DNA of 8,513 bases from CAIZQW01 sp037133395 (GTDB taxonomy: Bacteria > Verrucomicrobiota > Kiritimatiellia > RFP12 > UBA1067). Below are positions 1-5,446 of the stretch, piece after piece. The stretch's first letter is position 1; every line of letters begins with the position of its first letter. Position numbers and translations under genes: made by a program. The notes under the pieces are model-generated. The model was not told the DNA's origin. It saw only the letters and a list, made by a program, of their open reading frames with translations, and made no database searches. Where the stretch lies: positions 1-8,513 of the forward strand of contig JBAXOG010000191.1 of assembly GCA_037133395.1 (NCBI GenBank). Reading direction: 5' to 3'.

Positions 1-981
1 CACATGCACCCATCCCTTGTCCCCGATGAACCGGACGCCATGGCCGTAGGGATGCGCACCGTCTGAATAGTAGCGCAACGCCAAGCCATCTGGCTCCGTC
101 GCCGTGATATCCCAATCGAAACAGACATCTGCGTCACCTTCGGGCAGAAAACCGACTTTCCCTGAAATGGCCAAGGTGCTTTGTCCCAAAGCAGGTGCAC
201 CCCAGAGCGCGATATCGAGATGATGCACACCCCAACTCTGAATCCATCCAGCGCAATAGTCGGTCAAAAAGTACCAATTGTATTTATAGATGTTCTGGCG
301 ATAAGGCTTATACGGAGCAGGCCCTAAAAACAGATCATAATCCACATCAGCAGGAATCTCTGCCGTGGGAAACTTAAGCATGCGTTTTCCGCTCGGCGCG
401 GAAACATAGACTTCCGTCAGCTTCCCAAGATACCCATTGCGGGCCAGTTCACAAGCCTGACGGAAGCGCGCATCCGAGCGCTGCTGCGTGCCGGCTTGCA
501 GGATGCGTCCCGTCTGTTTGACCACATTACAGATCGCGCGTCCCTCGACAACGGAAAGAGATAAAGCCTTCTCGCAATAGACATCCTTGCCAGACCGCAT
601 GGCGAGGATGGACATTAAGGCATGCCAGTTTTCAGGACACGTAACCGTTATCGCATCAATATCTTTTCGAGCCAAAACTTCTCGAAAATCCTGATATCCT
701 TTGCAACTCGTGTTAGGCTGTGCGGTTGTAATACGATTCAACTGTTTAGCAATGGAAGGCTTATAAATATCGCACACCGCCAAGAGTTCAACCTCGGACA
801 TACCGATGTAGGAATTGATGTGTGATCCACCCCGGTCGCCTAACCCAATAGTTGCAATCGTGATCCGATTGCTTGGCGCAATTGCGCCATTCTTTCCAAG
901 CGCACGCGCTGGAATAATCGTCGGCAGTGCAAGGGCGCTAAACGCAGCCTTTGCAAATGTCCTTCGTGATACGTGTTGCAT
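1..981 (-). CDS. Tat-exported Gfo/Idh/MocA-family oxidoreductase, partial (C-terminus off the left edge)
   Basis: This frame is open from an ATG at 981 to the window edge, giving 327 residues without a stop. The N-terminus has a textbook twin-arginine signal: S5-R-R-T-F-A-K11, then a hydrophobic stretch and a possible cleavage site near residues 25-28. A Rossmann nucleotide-binding start follows (ITIATIGLGDRGG, 40-52). The position of the usual E-K-P motif reads C-E-K-A-L (K138 is the expected catalytic lysine), and W-G-V-H-H-L-D-I (250-257) matches the substrate-side motif of the family. Members use NAD(P) and oxidise or reduce sugar hydroxyls; Tat export suggests a folded, cofactor-loaded enzyme in the periplasm. 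Relatives are usually about 430-450 residues, so roughly a quarter is missing here. A GGGGG ribosome-binding site lies 5 bases before the ATG. The gene sits 34 bp behind tetR, with a TetR-type operator in the gap. The exact substrate cannot be read from the sequence. Confidence 0.93.
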   Translation of the reverse strand, partial: MQHVSRRTFAKAAFSALALPTIIPARALGKNGAIAPSNRITIATIGLGDRGGSHINSYIGMSEVELLAVCDIYKPSIAKQLNRITTAQPNTSCKGYQDFREVLARKDIDAITVTCPENWHALMSILAMRSGKDVYCEKALSLSVVEGRAICNVVKQTGRILQAGTQQRSDARFRQACELARNGYLGKLTEVYVSAPSGKRMLKFPTAEIPADVDYDLFLGPAPYKPYRQNIYKYNWYFLTDYCAGWIQSWGVHHLDIALWGAPALGQSTLAISGKVGFLPEGDADVCFDWDITATEPDGLALRYYSDGAHPYGHGVRFIGDKGWVHV

Positions 982-993
982 GTTTCCCCCTTT

Positions 994-1015
994 ATTATCC
1001 ATACTGAATAGTATG
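994..1015 (-). promoter_or_regulatory. Second TetR-type operator with adjoining -10-like hexamer
   Basis: A perfect inverted repeat with half-sites CATACT and AGTATG and a 4-base centre occupies 1000-1015, directly beside the tetR stop codon. On the minus strand the next bases, 999-994, read GATAAT, a good -10 match. The operator-to-minus-10 spacing is within one base of that in the tetR promoter. The corresponding -35 position (1022-1017, AGGATA) is poor, so a separate promoter is only a possibility. Otherwise the site could control readthrough from tetR into the oxidoreductase. Confidence 0.7.
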
Positions 1016-1618
1016 CTATCCTTTAAAAATGCTCAGCAGACTCTCGGAAATCACCAGTCGCTCTGATTGATCGACCATTTGCTTTTCAAAGCCCGCGCGA
1101 ATTTTAAGTCCCTCCATCGCCTCCAGCATCAAATCAACATCGCGGCGGACATGATCCATCGAGGTCGAAGACTCTGCGTGCTTTACCGCATACAGGAGTC
1201 CGATATAAAACTCACGAACGGTTGAATAAAATTGTGCCCAGCTATCCCGCACGGCATCATTCTCTTGCATCAAGGTAAAAATAGCGGTGGTGAAAACACG
1301 ATTGCGCTTATCAATAACGCAGCTGTCCACACTGTAAGCAATCGTCTTTTTGAGCCGTTCGTGTGGATTTGAAAGGGGCGCCAGCAACTTCTGAATATTG
1401 GCGTGCCAAGTCTGATAATAGTGCTGGCAGGAGGCCAGGATCAGCTCCTGCTTATTCTTATAATGCCAATAGAGCGAACCTTTGGTCACACCAGCCGCCG
1501 CAGCAATCTGATCCAGATTAACATTGTCAAAACCATGCTCCACAAATAAATCAAAGGCACACTGTCGCAATGTCTGCGACATGTGAACGGGGCTACCAGA
1601 GACTTGTGTTTTCTTCAT
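1016..1618 (-). CDS. TetR/AcrR-family transcriptional regulator
   Basis: The product has 200 residues, the normal TetR-family length. The N-terminal DNA-binding domain is clear: a first helix around residues 15-30 (LRQCAFDLFVEHGF), then the helix-turn-helix at 34-56 ending in the family signature GVTKGSLYWHYKNKQEL. The rest (about 65-200) is helical and should form the ligand pocket and dimer interface; it is too divergent to name an inducer. The start at 1618 lies only 8 bases past a TAATAT -10 box with no Shine-Dalgarno sequence, so the message may be leaderless. An internal ATG at residue 13 (1582) is the alternative start and also lacks a ribosome-binding site. Matching inverted repeats in its own promoter and before the next gene (the Tat oxidoreductase, 34 bp downstream) argue for autorepression and control of that gene. 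The family call is secure; the targets are inferred. Confidence 0.95.
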   Translation of the reverse strand: MKKTQVSGSPVHMSQTLRQCAFDLFVEHGFDNVNLDQIAAAAGVTKGSLYWHYKNKQELILASCQHYYQTWHANIQKLLAPLSNPHERLKKTIAYSVDSCVIDKRNRVFTTAIFTLMQENDAVRDSWAQFYSTVREFYIGLLYAVKHAESSTSMDHVRRDVDLMLEAMEGLKIRAGFEKQMVDQSERLVISESLLSIFKG

Positions 1619-1626
1619 GTTGAATT

Positions 1627-1656
1627 ATATTACCATACTCACTAGTATGGTGTCAA
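1627..1656 (-). promoter_or_regulatory. tetR promoter with operator filling the spacer
   Basis: Read on the minus strand, a perfect TTGACA -35 (1656-1651) and a TAATAT -10 (1632-1627) are separated by 18 bp. The spacer is almost exactly an inverted repeat with 8-bp arms, ACCATACT and AGTATGGT in the plus-strand reading, around a 4-base centre (1632-1651). The operator runs from the last base of the -35 to the first base of the -10, so a bound repressor would block RNA polymerase. The core half-sites are the same as in the second site at 1000-1015. Transcription should start at about 1618-1621, at or just before the tetR ATG. Confidence 0.85.
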
Positions 1657-1699
1657 CTAACAAAAAAAAATAAACATGTGCTTGGTTAAAACTTCAACT

Positions 1700-1723
1700 G
1701 GAATGTGGGAATGTTGGAATGAT
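1700..1723. repeat. Short tandem repeat, 3 units of 8 bp (GGAATGNN)
   Basis: Three adjacent 8-bp units read GGAATGTG, GGAATGTT and GGAATGAT, followed by a decayed GGGG. They lie upstream of the tetR promoter in noncoding sequence. The array is short, so it supports a slippage-prone tract rather than a functional element. Confidence 0.6.
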
Positions 1724-1740
1724 GGGGAAAGACGAATAAC

Positions 1741-1803
1741 GCCTCTGGGAGGGGCACGCGTCTGCGTGACCGGACGAGCAGACGCTCGTCCCTCCCCTGA
1801 GGC
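1741..1803. repeat. Cloverleaf-like palindromic repeat (REP-like candidate)
   Basis: A GC-rich block in an otherwise AT-richer gap folds into two adjacent hairpins inside an outer stem. Hairpin 1 is CACGC/GCGTG (1755-1759 with 1764-1768) around the loop GTCT. Hairpin 2 is GGACGAGC/GCTCGTCC (1772-1779 with 1784-1791) around the loop AGAC. The outer stem pairs GGGAG (1747-1751) with CTCCC (1792-1796) and GCCTC (1741-1745) with GAGGC (1799-1803). The two loops are complementary; with flanking bases, GCGTCTGC and GCAGACGC can pair over 8 bp, so an alternative fold or a loop-loop contact is possible. Only one copy is in the window, so calling it a dispersed family is inference. Confidence 0.65.
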
Positions 1804-1931
1804 GAGACGCCCAATGCCACCTTGAGCATCGCATGCCCTTATGAAAGAATCGGGCTGTGAAAAGTTAGTGGCATTGAGGGTCCCCTCCTGTCCGCTTGCA
1901 AACTTTACCACTCGACAGGCGCTCAGCAAAT

Positions 1932-1976
1932 GGCTCCGCTCGCAGGAAGCACATCATAAGCCGTTTGCGAGCAGCC
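1932..1976 (-). other. Stem-loop downstream of the second small membrane-protein gene
   Basis: GGCT-CC-GCTCGCA (1932-1944) pairs with TGCGAGC-AGCC (1966-1976), giving an 11-bp stem with a 2-base bulge and a 21-base loop. On the minus strand it begins 15 bases after the stop codon at 1991. No run of Ts follows, so it is not a standard intrinsic terminator; it could be a 3' stabilising structure or a weak terminator. Confidence 0.45.
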
Positions 1977-1990
1977 TTTAGGCGCGACAC

Positions 1991-2368
1991 TTATTTTATT
2001 GTACCTGACACACGCGTTGGAGGTGTTGCCTTAGTCGCGTTGCCTGTTGGAAGAGCCTCCGCGCTAGGGGCCCCCGTATCAGGCTTGTCCGCGTTCAACT
2101 TGATGCGATACTTGGCAACAATCGCCTGCGCCTCTTTATCCGTCTTGGCTAAAAACAGCAAATCCGTCATCATGGATTGGAGTTTGCTTTCGGTTTGCGC
2201 CGCTTGAGTGGCGAGAACAGCTTGTTGATCGACCATCCGAAGCGAACCAAGATATTGCTGCACCCCTACGGTCAATTGCCAGCCCAAGATGATGATAAGA
2301 CTTAAGGCCATTAAACACAGCGGCCAAAAAGGAGAATACGTGTTACGGGAAGACTCTGACATATTCAT
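1991..2368 (-). CDS. Small single-pass membrane protein with coiled coil (second of a pair)
   Basis: I do not recognise this 125-residue protein. Residues 1-13 are short and polar, 14-35 form one strongly hydrophobic transmembrane helix (PFWPLCLMALSLIIILGW), 36-90 are Gln/Ala/Leu-rich with coiled-coil character, and 91-125 are a low-complexity tail rich in Ala, Pro and Thr. The layout suggests a signal-anchor protein with a periplasmic coiled coil. It resembles the gene just upstream: D69 and IVAKYRIKL (83-91) line up with D63 and LLAKHGYQI (77-85) there, after the same membrane-plus-coil plan. The upstream gene ends 34 bp before this start, so the two are probably cotranscribed. A second ATG two codons in (2362) is an alternative start; the only ribosome-binding candidate is a weak AGAAAG. 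No enzymatic motif is visible. Confidence 0.8.
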   Translation of the reverse strand: MNMSESSRNTYSPFWPLCLMALSLIIILGWQLTVGVQQYLGSLRMVDQQAVLATQAAQTESKLQSMMTDLLFLAKTDKEAQAIVAKYRIKLNADKPDTGAPSAEALPTGNATKATPPTRVSGTIK

Positions 2369-2402
2369 ACGGGATTCTTTCTTTTGAAATCGATTCTGAA
2401 TA

Positions 2403-2741
2403 CTACTTTGTTTTTTCGCCTTGTCCTACGAGGTCGCTCGCTTTAGACGTGCCAATAGCACTTGCAACGGAGTTCGTCGCTGGCTGAATTTGATAGCCAT
2501 GCTTCGCGAGAAGCTGTCGCATGTCCGCGTTACGGGTCGCCGTAGTTGCCATATCCTGAAGCAGATTGTTACCAATCTGTTGTCCTTGCGGACCCAAGAT
2601 ACCGCTATTCAAACGTTGCTGGTTCGCCTGCAACTCTACTTGTAAACGCTGATTGGCTCGACTCGTCAACACAAGCGAGACACTCAACGCGACACACACC
2701 ACTGAAAGCAGAAGTATAATAAAATAAGGTAAAGATTTCAT
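2403..2741 (-). CDS. Small single-pass membrane protein with coiled coil (first of a pair)
   Basis: I do not recognise this 112-residue protein. Residues 5-26 are a single hydrophobic helix (PYFIILLLSVVCVALSVSLV), followed at 28-45 by a Gln-rich amphipathic stretch (NQRLQVELQANQQRL), a Gly/Pro/Gln break around 47-57, and a second helical part (60-82) ending in LLAKHGYQI. The C-terminus is polar and probably disordered. An AAGGAT ribosome-binding site lies 11 bases before the ATG. The gene lies 47 bp downstream of a Gfo/Idh/MocA oxidoreductase and 34 bp upstream of a protein with the same plan, so all three may form one transcript. The pair could make a hetero-oligomeric membrane coiled coil. 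That is inference from shape; sequence identity between the two is low and confined to short blocks. Confidence 0.8.
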   Translation of the reverse strand: MKSLPYFIILLLSVVCVALSVSLVLTSRANQRLQVELQANQQRLNSGILGPQGQQIGNNLLQDMATTATRNADMRQLLAKHGYQIQPATNSVASAIGTSKASDLVGQGEKTK

Positions 2742-2788
2742 GATTTAATAATATCCTTAATACTTTTATTTAATGGATGAATAACCGC

Positions 2789-3919
2789 TTAGAGCGAAAC
2801 CCAAGCACCCTTTTTCTTAGAGCTTGTCACTGCGGCCGTAAGGAATTTCATGCCGAGCACACCTTCATCCACACCTGGGTGATCATAAGAGGGCGGAACA
2901 TTCTTTTCACCCTTGATCACGCGAATCTTACGTTCCAGCGAGGTATGCAAATTAGCAAGCGCTTCGAGGAAGTCTTCGTGATGACCACTCGGGATGCGTC
3001 CATACGTTTTAAGCGCATCCGACGTGCCATCCACCGGAGTATTCTGGAAGTAAGTCACACGCGTATTGCCATCGAAATAATGGAGCTCTTCCGCATGTTC
3101 CTGAGCCCATTCAATCGAGCCCGTGCTGCCATAAATACGGAAGCCACAGTTATTCTTGTTGCCGATTGCAATCTGCGTTGCCGTCAGGACCAGCGTGGCG
3201 CCATTTGAGAGCTGACCGAAGACATTGAAATCGTCATCCAGTACACGACCCGGAAGTGCGGTCAAACGTGCAGATACCTTCTTCAGCCCGAGCCCAGTCG
3301 TCCAGAGTGCATTGATCAACGCATGCGTACCGATATCCCCACCACATCCGGAAATGCCGGACATCTTCGGGTTCGTACGCCAAGCAGCCTGCTGCTGTCC
3401 GGTCTTTTCGAGCAAGGTGGCGAGCCAGCCTTGATTATAATAGGTTTCAATCTTACGGACATCGCCGATCTTACCACCCTGGACCAATTCACGCGCCACC
3501 ATCATCATCTGATGCCCGGTATAGGTGTGTGAAAGCGCGAACGGAACTTTTTTGCGCTTTTTCGAAAGGGCTTTGATCGCCAGCGCTTCCTTGATCGAAT
3601 AACTCAGCGGCTTTTCGCACATGACAGGGAGTCCCGCGTCCAAGCAGGCCAGTGCCTGTTCCGCATGCAAAAAATTAGGCGTCACGATGGTCACATAGTC
3701 CAACTCCAACTTGCCCGACTTCCAATCCGCGATCATCATCTTGTAATCCGGATAGCCGACAATACCCCACTCATCAGCAAACTTTGCACACATTGCAGGA
3801 TCTTGGTGCAATGCACCCGCCACGACTTCGCGTGTAGCATCCAAAGAAATTGCACGATGATGAACCTTACCGAAAAATCCGCCGCCGCCGCCAATCATGC
3901 CGACTTTCAACTTTCTCAT
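2789..3919 (-). CDS. Gfo/Idh/MocA-family NAD(P)-dependent oxidoreductase
   Basis: This 376-residue protein has a full-length family layout. The N-terminal Rossmann fold opens with KVGMIGGGGGFFGKVHH (5-21), a glycine-rich dinucleotide loop with five consecutive glycines. VTIVTPNFLHAEQAL (76-90) and MCEKPLS (100-106) follow, with K103 as the expected catalytic lysine. G-C-G-G-D-I-G-T-H (191-199) carries the conserved Asp195 and His199 of the substrate site. There is no signal peptide, so the enzyme is cytoplasmic. Family members interconvert hydroxyl and keto groups on sugars, inositols or their derivatives; the substrate cannot be named here. An AGAGGA ribosome-binding site precedes the ATG. 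Two small membrane-protein genes follow at 47 bp. The gene lies 224 bp behind the aminopeptidase, a gap with its own promoter candidate, so it probably starts a new transcript. Confidence 0.95.
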   Translation of the reverse strand: MRKLKVGMIGGGGGFFGKVHHRAISLDATREVVAGALHQDPAMCAKFADEWGIVGYPDYKMMIADWKSGKLELDYVTIVTPNFLHAEQALACLDAGLPVMCEKPLSYSIKEALAIKALSKKRKKVPFALSHTYTGHQMMMVARELVQGGKIGDVRKIETYYNQGWLATLLEKTGQQQAAWRTNPKMSGISGCGGDIGTHALINALWTTGLGLKKVSARLTALPGRVLDDDFNVFGQLSNGATLVLTATQIAIGNKNNCGFRIYGSTGSIEWAQEHAEELHYFDGNTRVTYFQNTPVDGTSDALKTYGRIPSGHHEDFLEALANLHTSLERKIRVIKGEKNVPPSYDHPGVDEGVLGMKFLTAAVTSSKKKGAWVSL

Positions 3920-3967
3920 GTCTCGTCCTCTTTAAACTTTTTTTGGAATAACCATCCGTGGGTTTAA

Positions 3968-4027
3968 TCGTATACGAATCATATAACGATTTGTTTCAGT
4001 ATAACCAATTCAGCGTTCAAAACGCAA
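3968..4027 (-). promoter_or_regulatory. Candidate promoter and palindrome upstream of the oxidoreductase
   Basis: On the minus strand TTGCGT (4027-4022) and TATACT (4003-3998) are 18 bp apart, a fair sigma70-type promoter. About 14-23 bases past the predicted start lies a perfect 10-bp palindrome, TCGTATACGA (3968-3977). Its GTATAC centre recalls GntR-family sites, but no GntR gene is in the window. The palindrome sits where a repressor would block elongation. Confidence 0.45.
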
Positions 4028-4041
4028 GGAATAATGGAGAA

Positions 4042-4090
4042 GTGTCAGTAAGTGTCAGCAAGTCTAAGAAGTGTCAATAAGTGTCAGCAA
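4042..4090. repeat. Tandem repeat, five 10-bp units (GTGTCAGYAA type)
   Basis: The units read GTGTCAGTAA, GTGTCAGCAA, GTCTAAGAA (one base short, decayed), GTGTCAATAA and GTGTCAGCAA. The 10-bp period is close to one DNA turn. The array starts 15 bp upstream of the candidate -35 of the oxidoreductase promoter, so a helically phased binding array is possible, though replication slippage is the simpler explanation. Confidence 0.8.
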
Positions 4091-4103
4091 GTTTGGAATC
4101 AGA

Positions 4104-4142
4104 GGCAAATAAGGCAATAACGCAATAAGGCAATAAGGCAAT
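4104..4142. repeat. Tandem repeat, about 4.7 units of 8 bp (GGCAATAA)
   Basis: The units are GGCAAATAA (one base longer), GGCAATAA, CGCAATAA, GGCAATAA and a partial GGCAAT. The array ends 1 bp from the aminopeptidase stop codon and has a different unit from the neighbouring 10-bp array. Confidence 0.8.
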
Positions 4143-4143
4143 T

Positions 4144-5244
4144 TCAGGGATTCAGCACCTTAAGTGAATCAATGACAAACAGACCATCTTCGCGGATCAG
4201 GACATCATCAAAGTATATTTTCCCTCCACCATATTTCGGGGTCTGAATCAAAACCAAGTCCCAGTGGATCGAGGAGACATTACCGTTGCTCGCATCGTCA
4301 TACGAGGCACCCGGCGTCAAGTGAATCGAGCCCGAAATCTTTTCATCAAATAAGATGTCACACATTCCATCAGTAATATGCGGATTGATGCCAATGGCGA
4401 ATTCACCAACATAGCGCGCCCCCTCGTCCGTATCTAAAATGGCATTCAGCCCAGGCGTATCCGATCCGGTTGCGCTTACAATCTTGCCGTTCTCAAACTT
4501 CAGTACAATATTTTCGTATTTTTTACCTTCATAGACCGTCGGTGTATTATAGCAAATGACCCCGTTTACGCTCGTTTTAACAGGCGCCGTGAAAACCTCG
4601 CCGTCCGGAATATTATTTGCGCCCGTGCAGGGGATGACAGGGATGCCCTTGATGGAGAAGGTTATATCCGTTCCGTTAGGACCTTCAAGCCGCACGCGGT
4701 CGGTCTTCTTCATCCAATCGACGAGAGTCTGCGCAGCCGCATTCATCCGACTGTAGTCCATGGTGCAAACCCTGAAATAAAAATCTTCAAAAGCCTCTGT
4801 ACTCATGGATGCCGCTTGAGCCATCGAAGGACTCGGCCATCTGATCACACACCATTTCGTATTTTTTACACGCCAATCCAGAACAGGGCGCATGATCTTA
4901 CGGATGGCCGTCATCTTTTCAGCCGGGACATCACTGTACTCAAAGGAATTCTCATAATTTCGAATCGCAACATACCCCTGCATCTTCTTCATGAACTCCA
5001 GATCGCTTTCAGCCATGATTTCGAACGACTTCAAGCTCCCGTTCATGTAAAGGGAACGCATGACTTTCGAGCTGACGGTCTTGACAAAGGCATGTCCTCC
5101 TCGCGCAGAAATTGCCTTAACAAGCTCCAACATGATTTCCGGGTTGATATCTGTAGCATCCACCAAAACGCATTCATCTTTCTGGATGTGCAGTGAATAC
5201 GCAATCAGTACATCTGCCAACTTTGCATAGCGTGCATCGTTCAT
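4144..5244 (-). CDS. M29-family metallo-aminopeptidase
   Basis: The 366-residue product fits the M29 (AmpS/aminopeptidase T) family, cytoplasmic dinuclear-metal enzymes that remove N-terminal residues from peptides. The family signatures appear in order in the C-terminal half: N-I-P-D-G-E-V-F-T-A-P (211-221, Glu216), Y-V-G-E-F (278-282, Glu281), G-S-I-H-L (305-309, His308) and I-H-W-D-L (326-330, His327 and Asp329). These match the five expected metal ligands, so the enzyme looks active. The N-terminal 180 residues form the variable dimer domain. No signal peptide is seen. The ribosome-binding site is weak (AAGGGT, 14 bases upstream), but the N-terminus NDARYAKLADVLIAYSLHIQKDE fits the family start. 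Two tandem arrays follow the stop. On the other side, its 67-bp upstream gap is shared with a divergent tRNA gene. I see no specific link to the oxidoreductases. Confidence 0.93.
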   Translation of the reverse strand: MNDARYAKLADVLIAYSLHIQKDECVLVDATDINPEIMLELVKAISARGGHAFVKTVSSKVMRSLYMNGSLKSFEIMAESDLEFMKKMQGYVAIRNYENSFEYSDVPAEKMTAIRKIMRPVLDWRVKNTKWCVIRWPSPSMAQAASMSTEAFEDFYFRVCTMDYSRMNAAAQTLVDWMKKTDRVRLEGPNGTDITFSIKGIPVIPCTGANNIPDGEVFTAPVKTSVNGVICYNTPTVYEGKKYENIVLKFENGKIVSATGSDTPGLNAILDTDEGARYVGEFAIGINPHITDGMCDILFDEKISGSIHLTPGASYDDASNGNVSSIHWDLVLIQTPKYGGGKIYFDDVLIREDGLFVIDSLKVLNP

Positions 5245-5262
5245 AATATTTTACTTTTACCC

Positions 5263-5291
5263 TTGAAACGCGATAAAGAAACCACTATACT
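5263..5291 (+). promoter_or_regulatory. tRNA-Pro promoter
   Basis: TTGAAA (5263-5268) and TATACT (5286-5291) are separated by exactly 17 bp, a near-consensus sigma70 promoter. The following ACCGCCT is a GC-rich discriminator, as is usual for stable-RNA promoters under stringent control. The predicted start near 5298 leaves a leader of about 14 nt before the tRNA. Confidence 0.8.
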
Positions 5292-5311
5292 ACCGCCTCT
5301 TTCACACCATT

Positions 5312-5388
5312 CGGAGCGTTGCACAGCCTGGTAGTGCGCCAGCTTTGGGAGCTGGATGTCGGGGGTTCAAATCCCTCCGCTCCGACCA
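5312..5388 (+). tRNA. tRNA-Pro (anticodon TGG)
   Basis: The 77-nt sequence folds as a complete cloverleaf: acceptor stem CGGAGCG/CGCTCCG, D stem GCAC/GTGC with loop AGCCTGGTA, anticodon stem CCAGC/GCTGG around loop TTTGGGA (anticodon TGG, reading proline CCN codons, mainly CCA and CCG), 5-nt variable loop, and T stem GGGGG/CCCTC with one G-T pair around TTCAAAT. A73 and an encoded CCA follow. It has its own promoter and terminator, so it is a single-gene unit. Confidence 0.98.
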
Positions 5389-5394
5389 ATTTTT

Positions 5395-5442
5395 AAGCTC
5401 GTAAACAGCGATTTTAATCAATGTTTACGGGCTTTTTGTTTT
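5395..5442 (+). terminator. Rho-independent terminator of the tRNA gene
   Basis: AAGCTCGTAAACA (5395-5407) pairs with TGTTTACGGGCTT (5422-5434) in a 13-bp stem with one G-T pair and a 14-base loop, followed by TTTTTGTTTT. On the minus strand the stem is followed by As rather than Ts, so it terminates the tRNA and not the convergent kinase gene, which ends 5 bp away. Confidence 0.92.
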
Positions 5443-5446
5443 CACA

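Larger units (their letters stand above)
1657..1990. other. Noncoding gap between the tetR promoter and the second membrane-protein gene
   Basis: No convincing gene is present; the open frames here have no recognisable domain and read through repeats. From low to high coordinates the gap holds an A-run with AT-rich DNA behind the tetR promoter (1661-1690), the GGAATG tandem repeat, the cloverleaf-like repeat, about 130 bp without clear structure, and a stem-loop next to the upstream gene's stop (1932-1976). A 9-bp inverted repeat with 47 bp between its arms (1812-1820 and 1868-1876) is probably chance. Confidence 0.7.

Noticed and set aside
1812..1876. 9-bp inverted repeat CAATGCCAC / GTGGCATTG with a 47-base gap
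   Set aside because: The arms are short and far apart, with no supporting promoter or terminator signal; probably chance.
1657..1929. Open frame of 90 codons on the minus strand
   Set aside because: It reads straight through the tandem repeat and the cloverleaf-like repeat, has no domain and no good ribosome-binding site; it is a by-product of the GC-rich repeat.
2777..3208. 143-codon open frame on the plus strand opposite the oxidoreductase
   Set aside because: It is antisense to a clearly conserved enzyme and has no recognisable domain; a shadow of the real gene.
5312..5442. tRNA-Pro 3' end as a possible integration site
   Set aside because: No direct repeat of the tRNA 3' end and no integrase gene are visible; the tRNA is followed at once by its own terminator.
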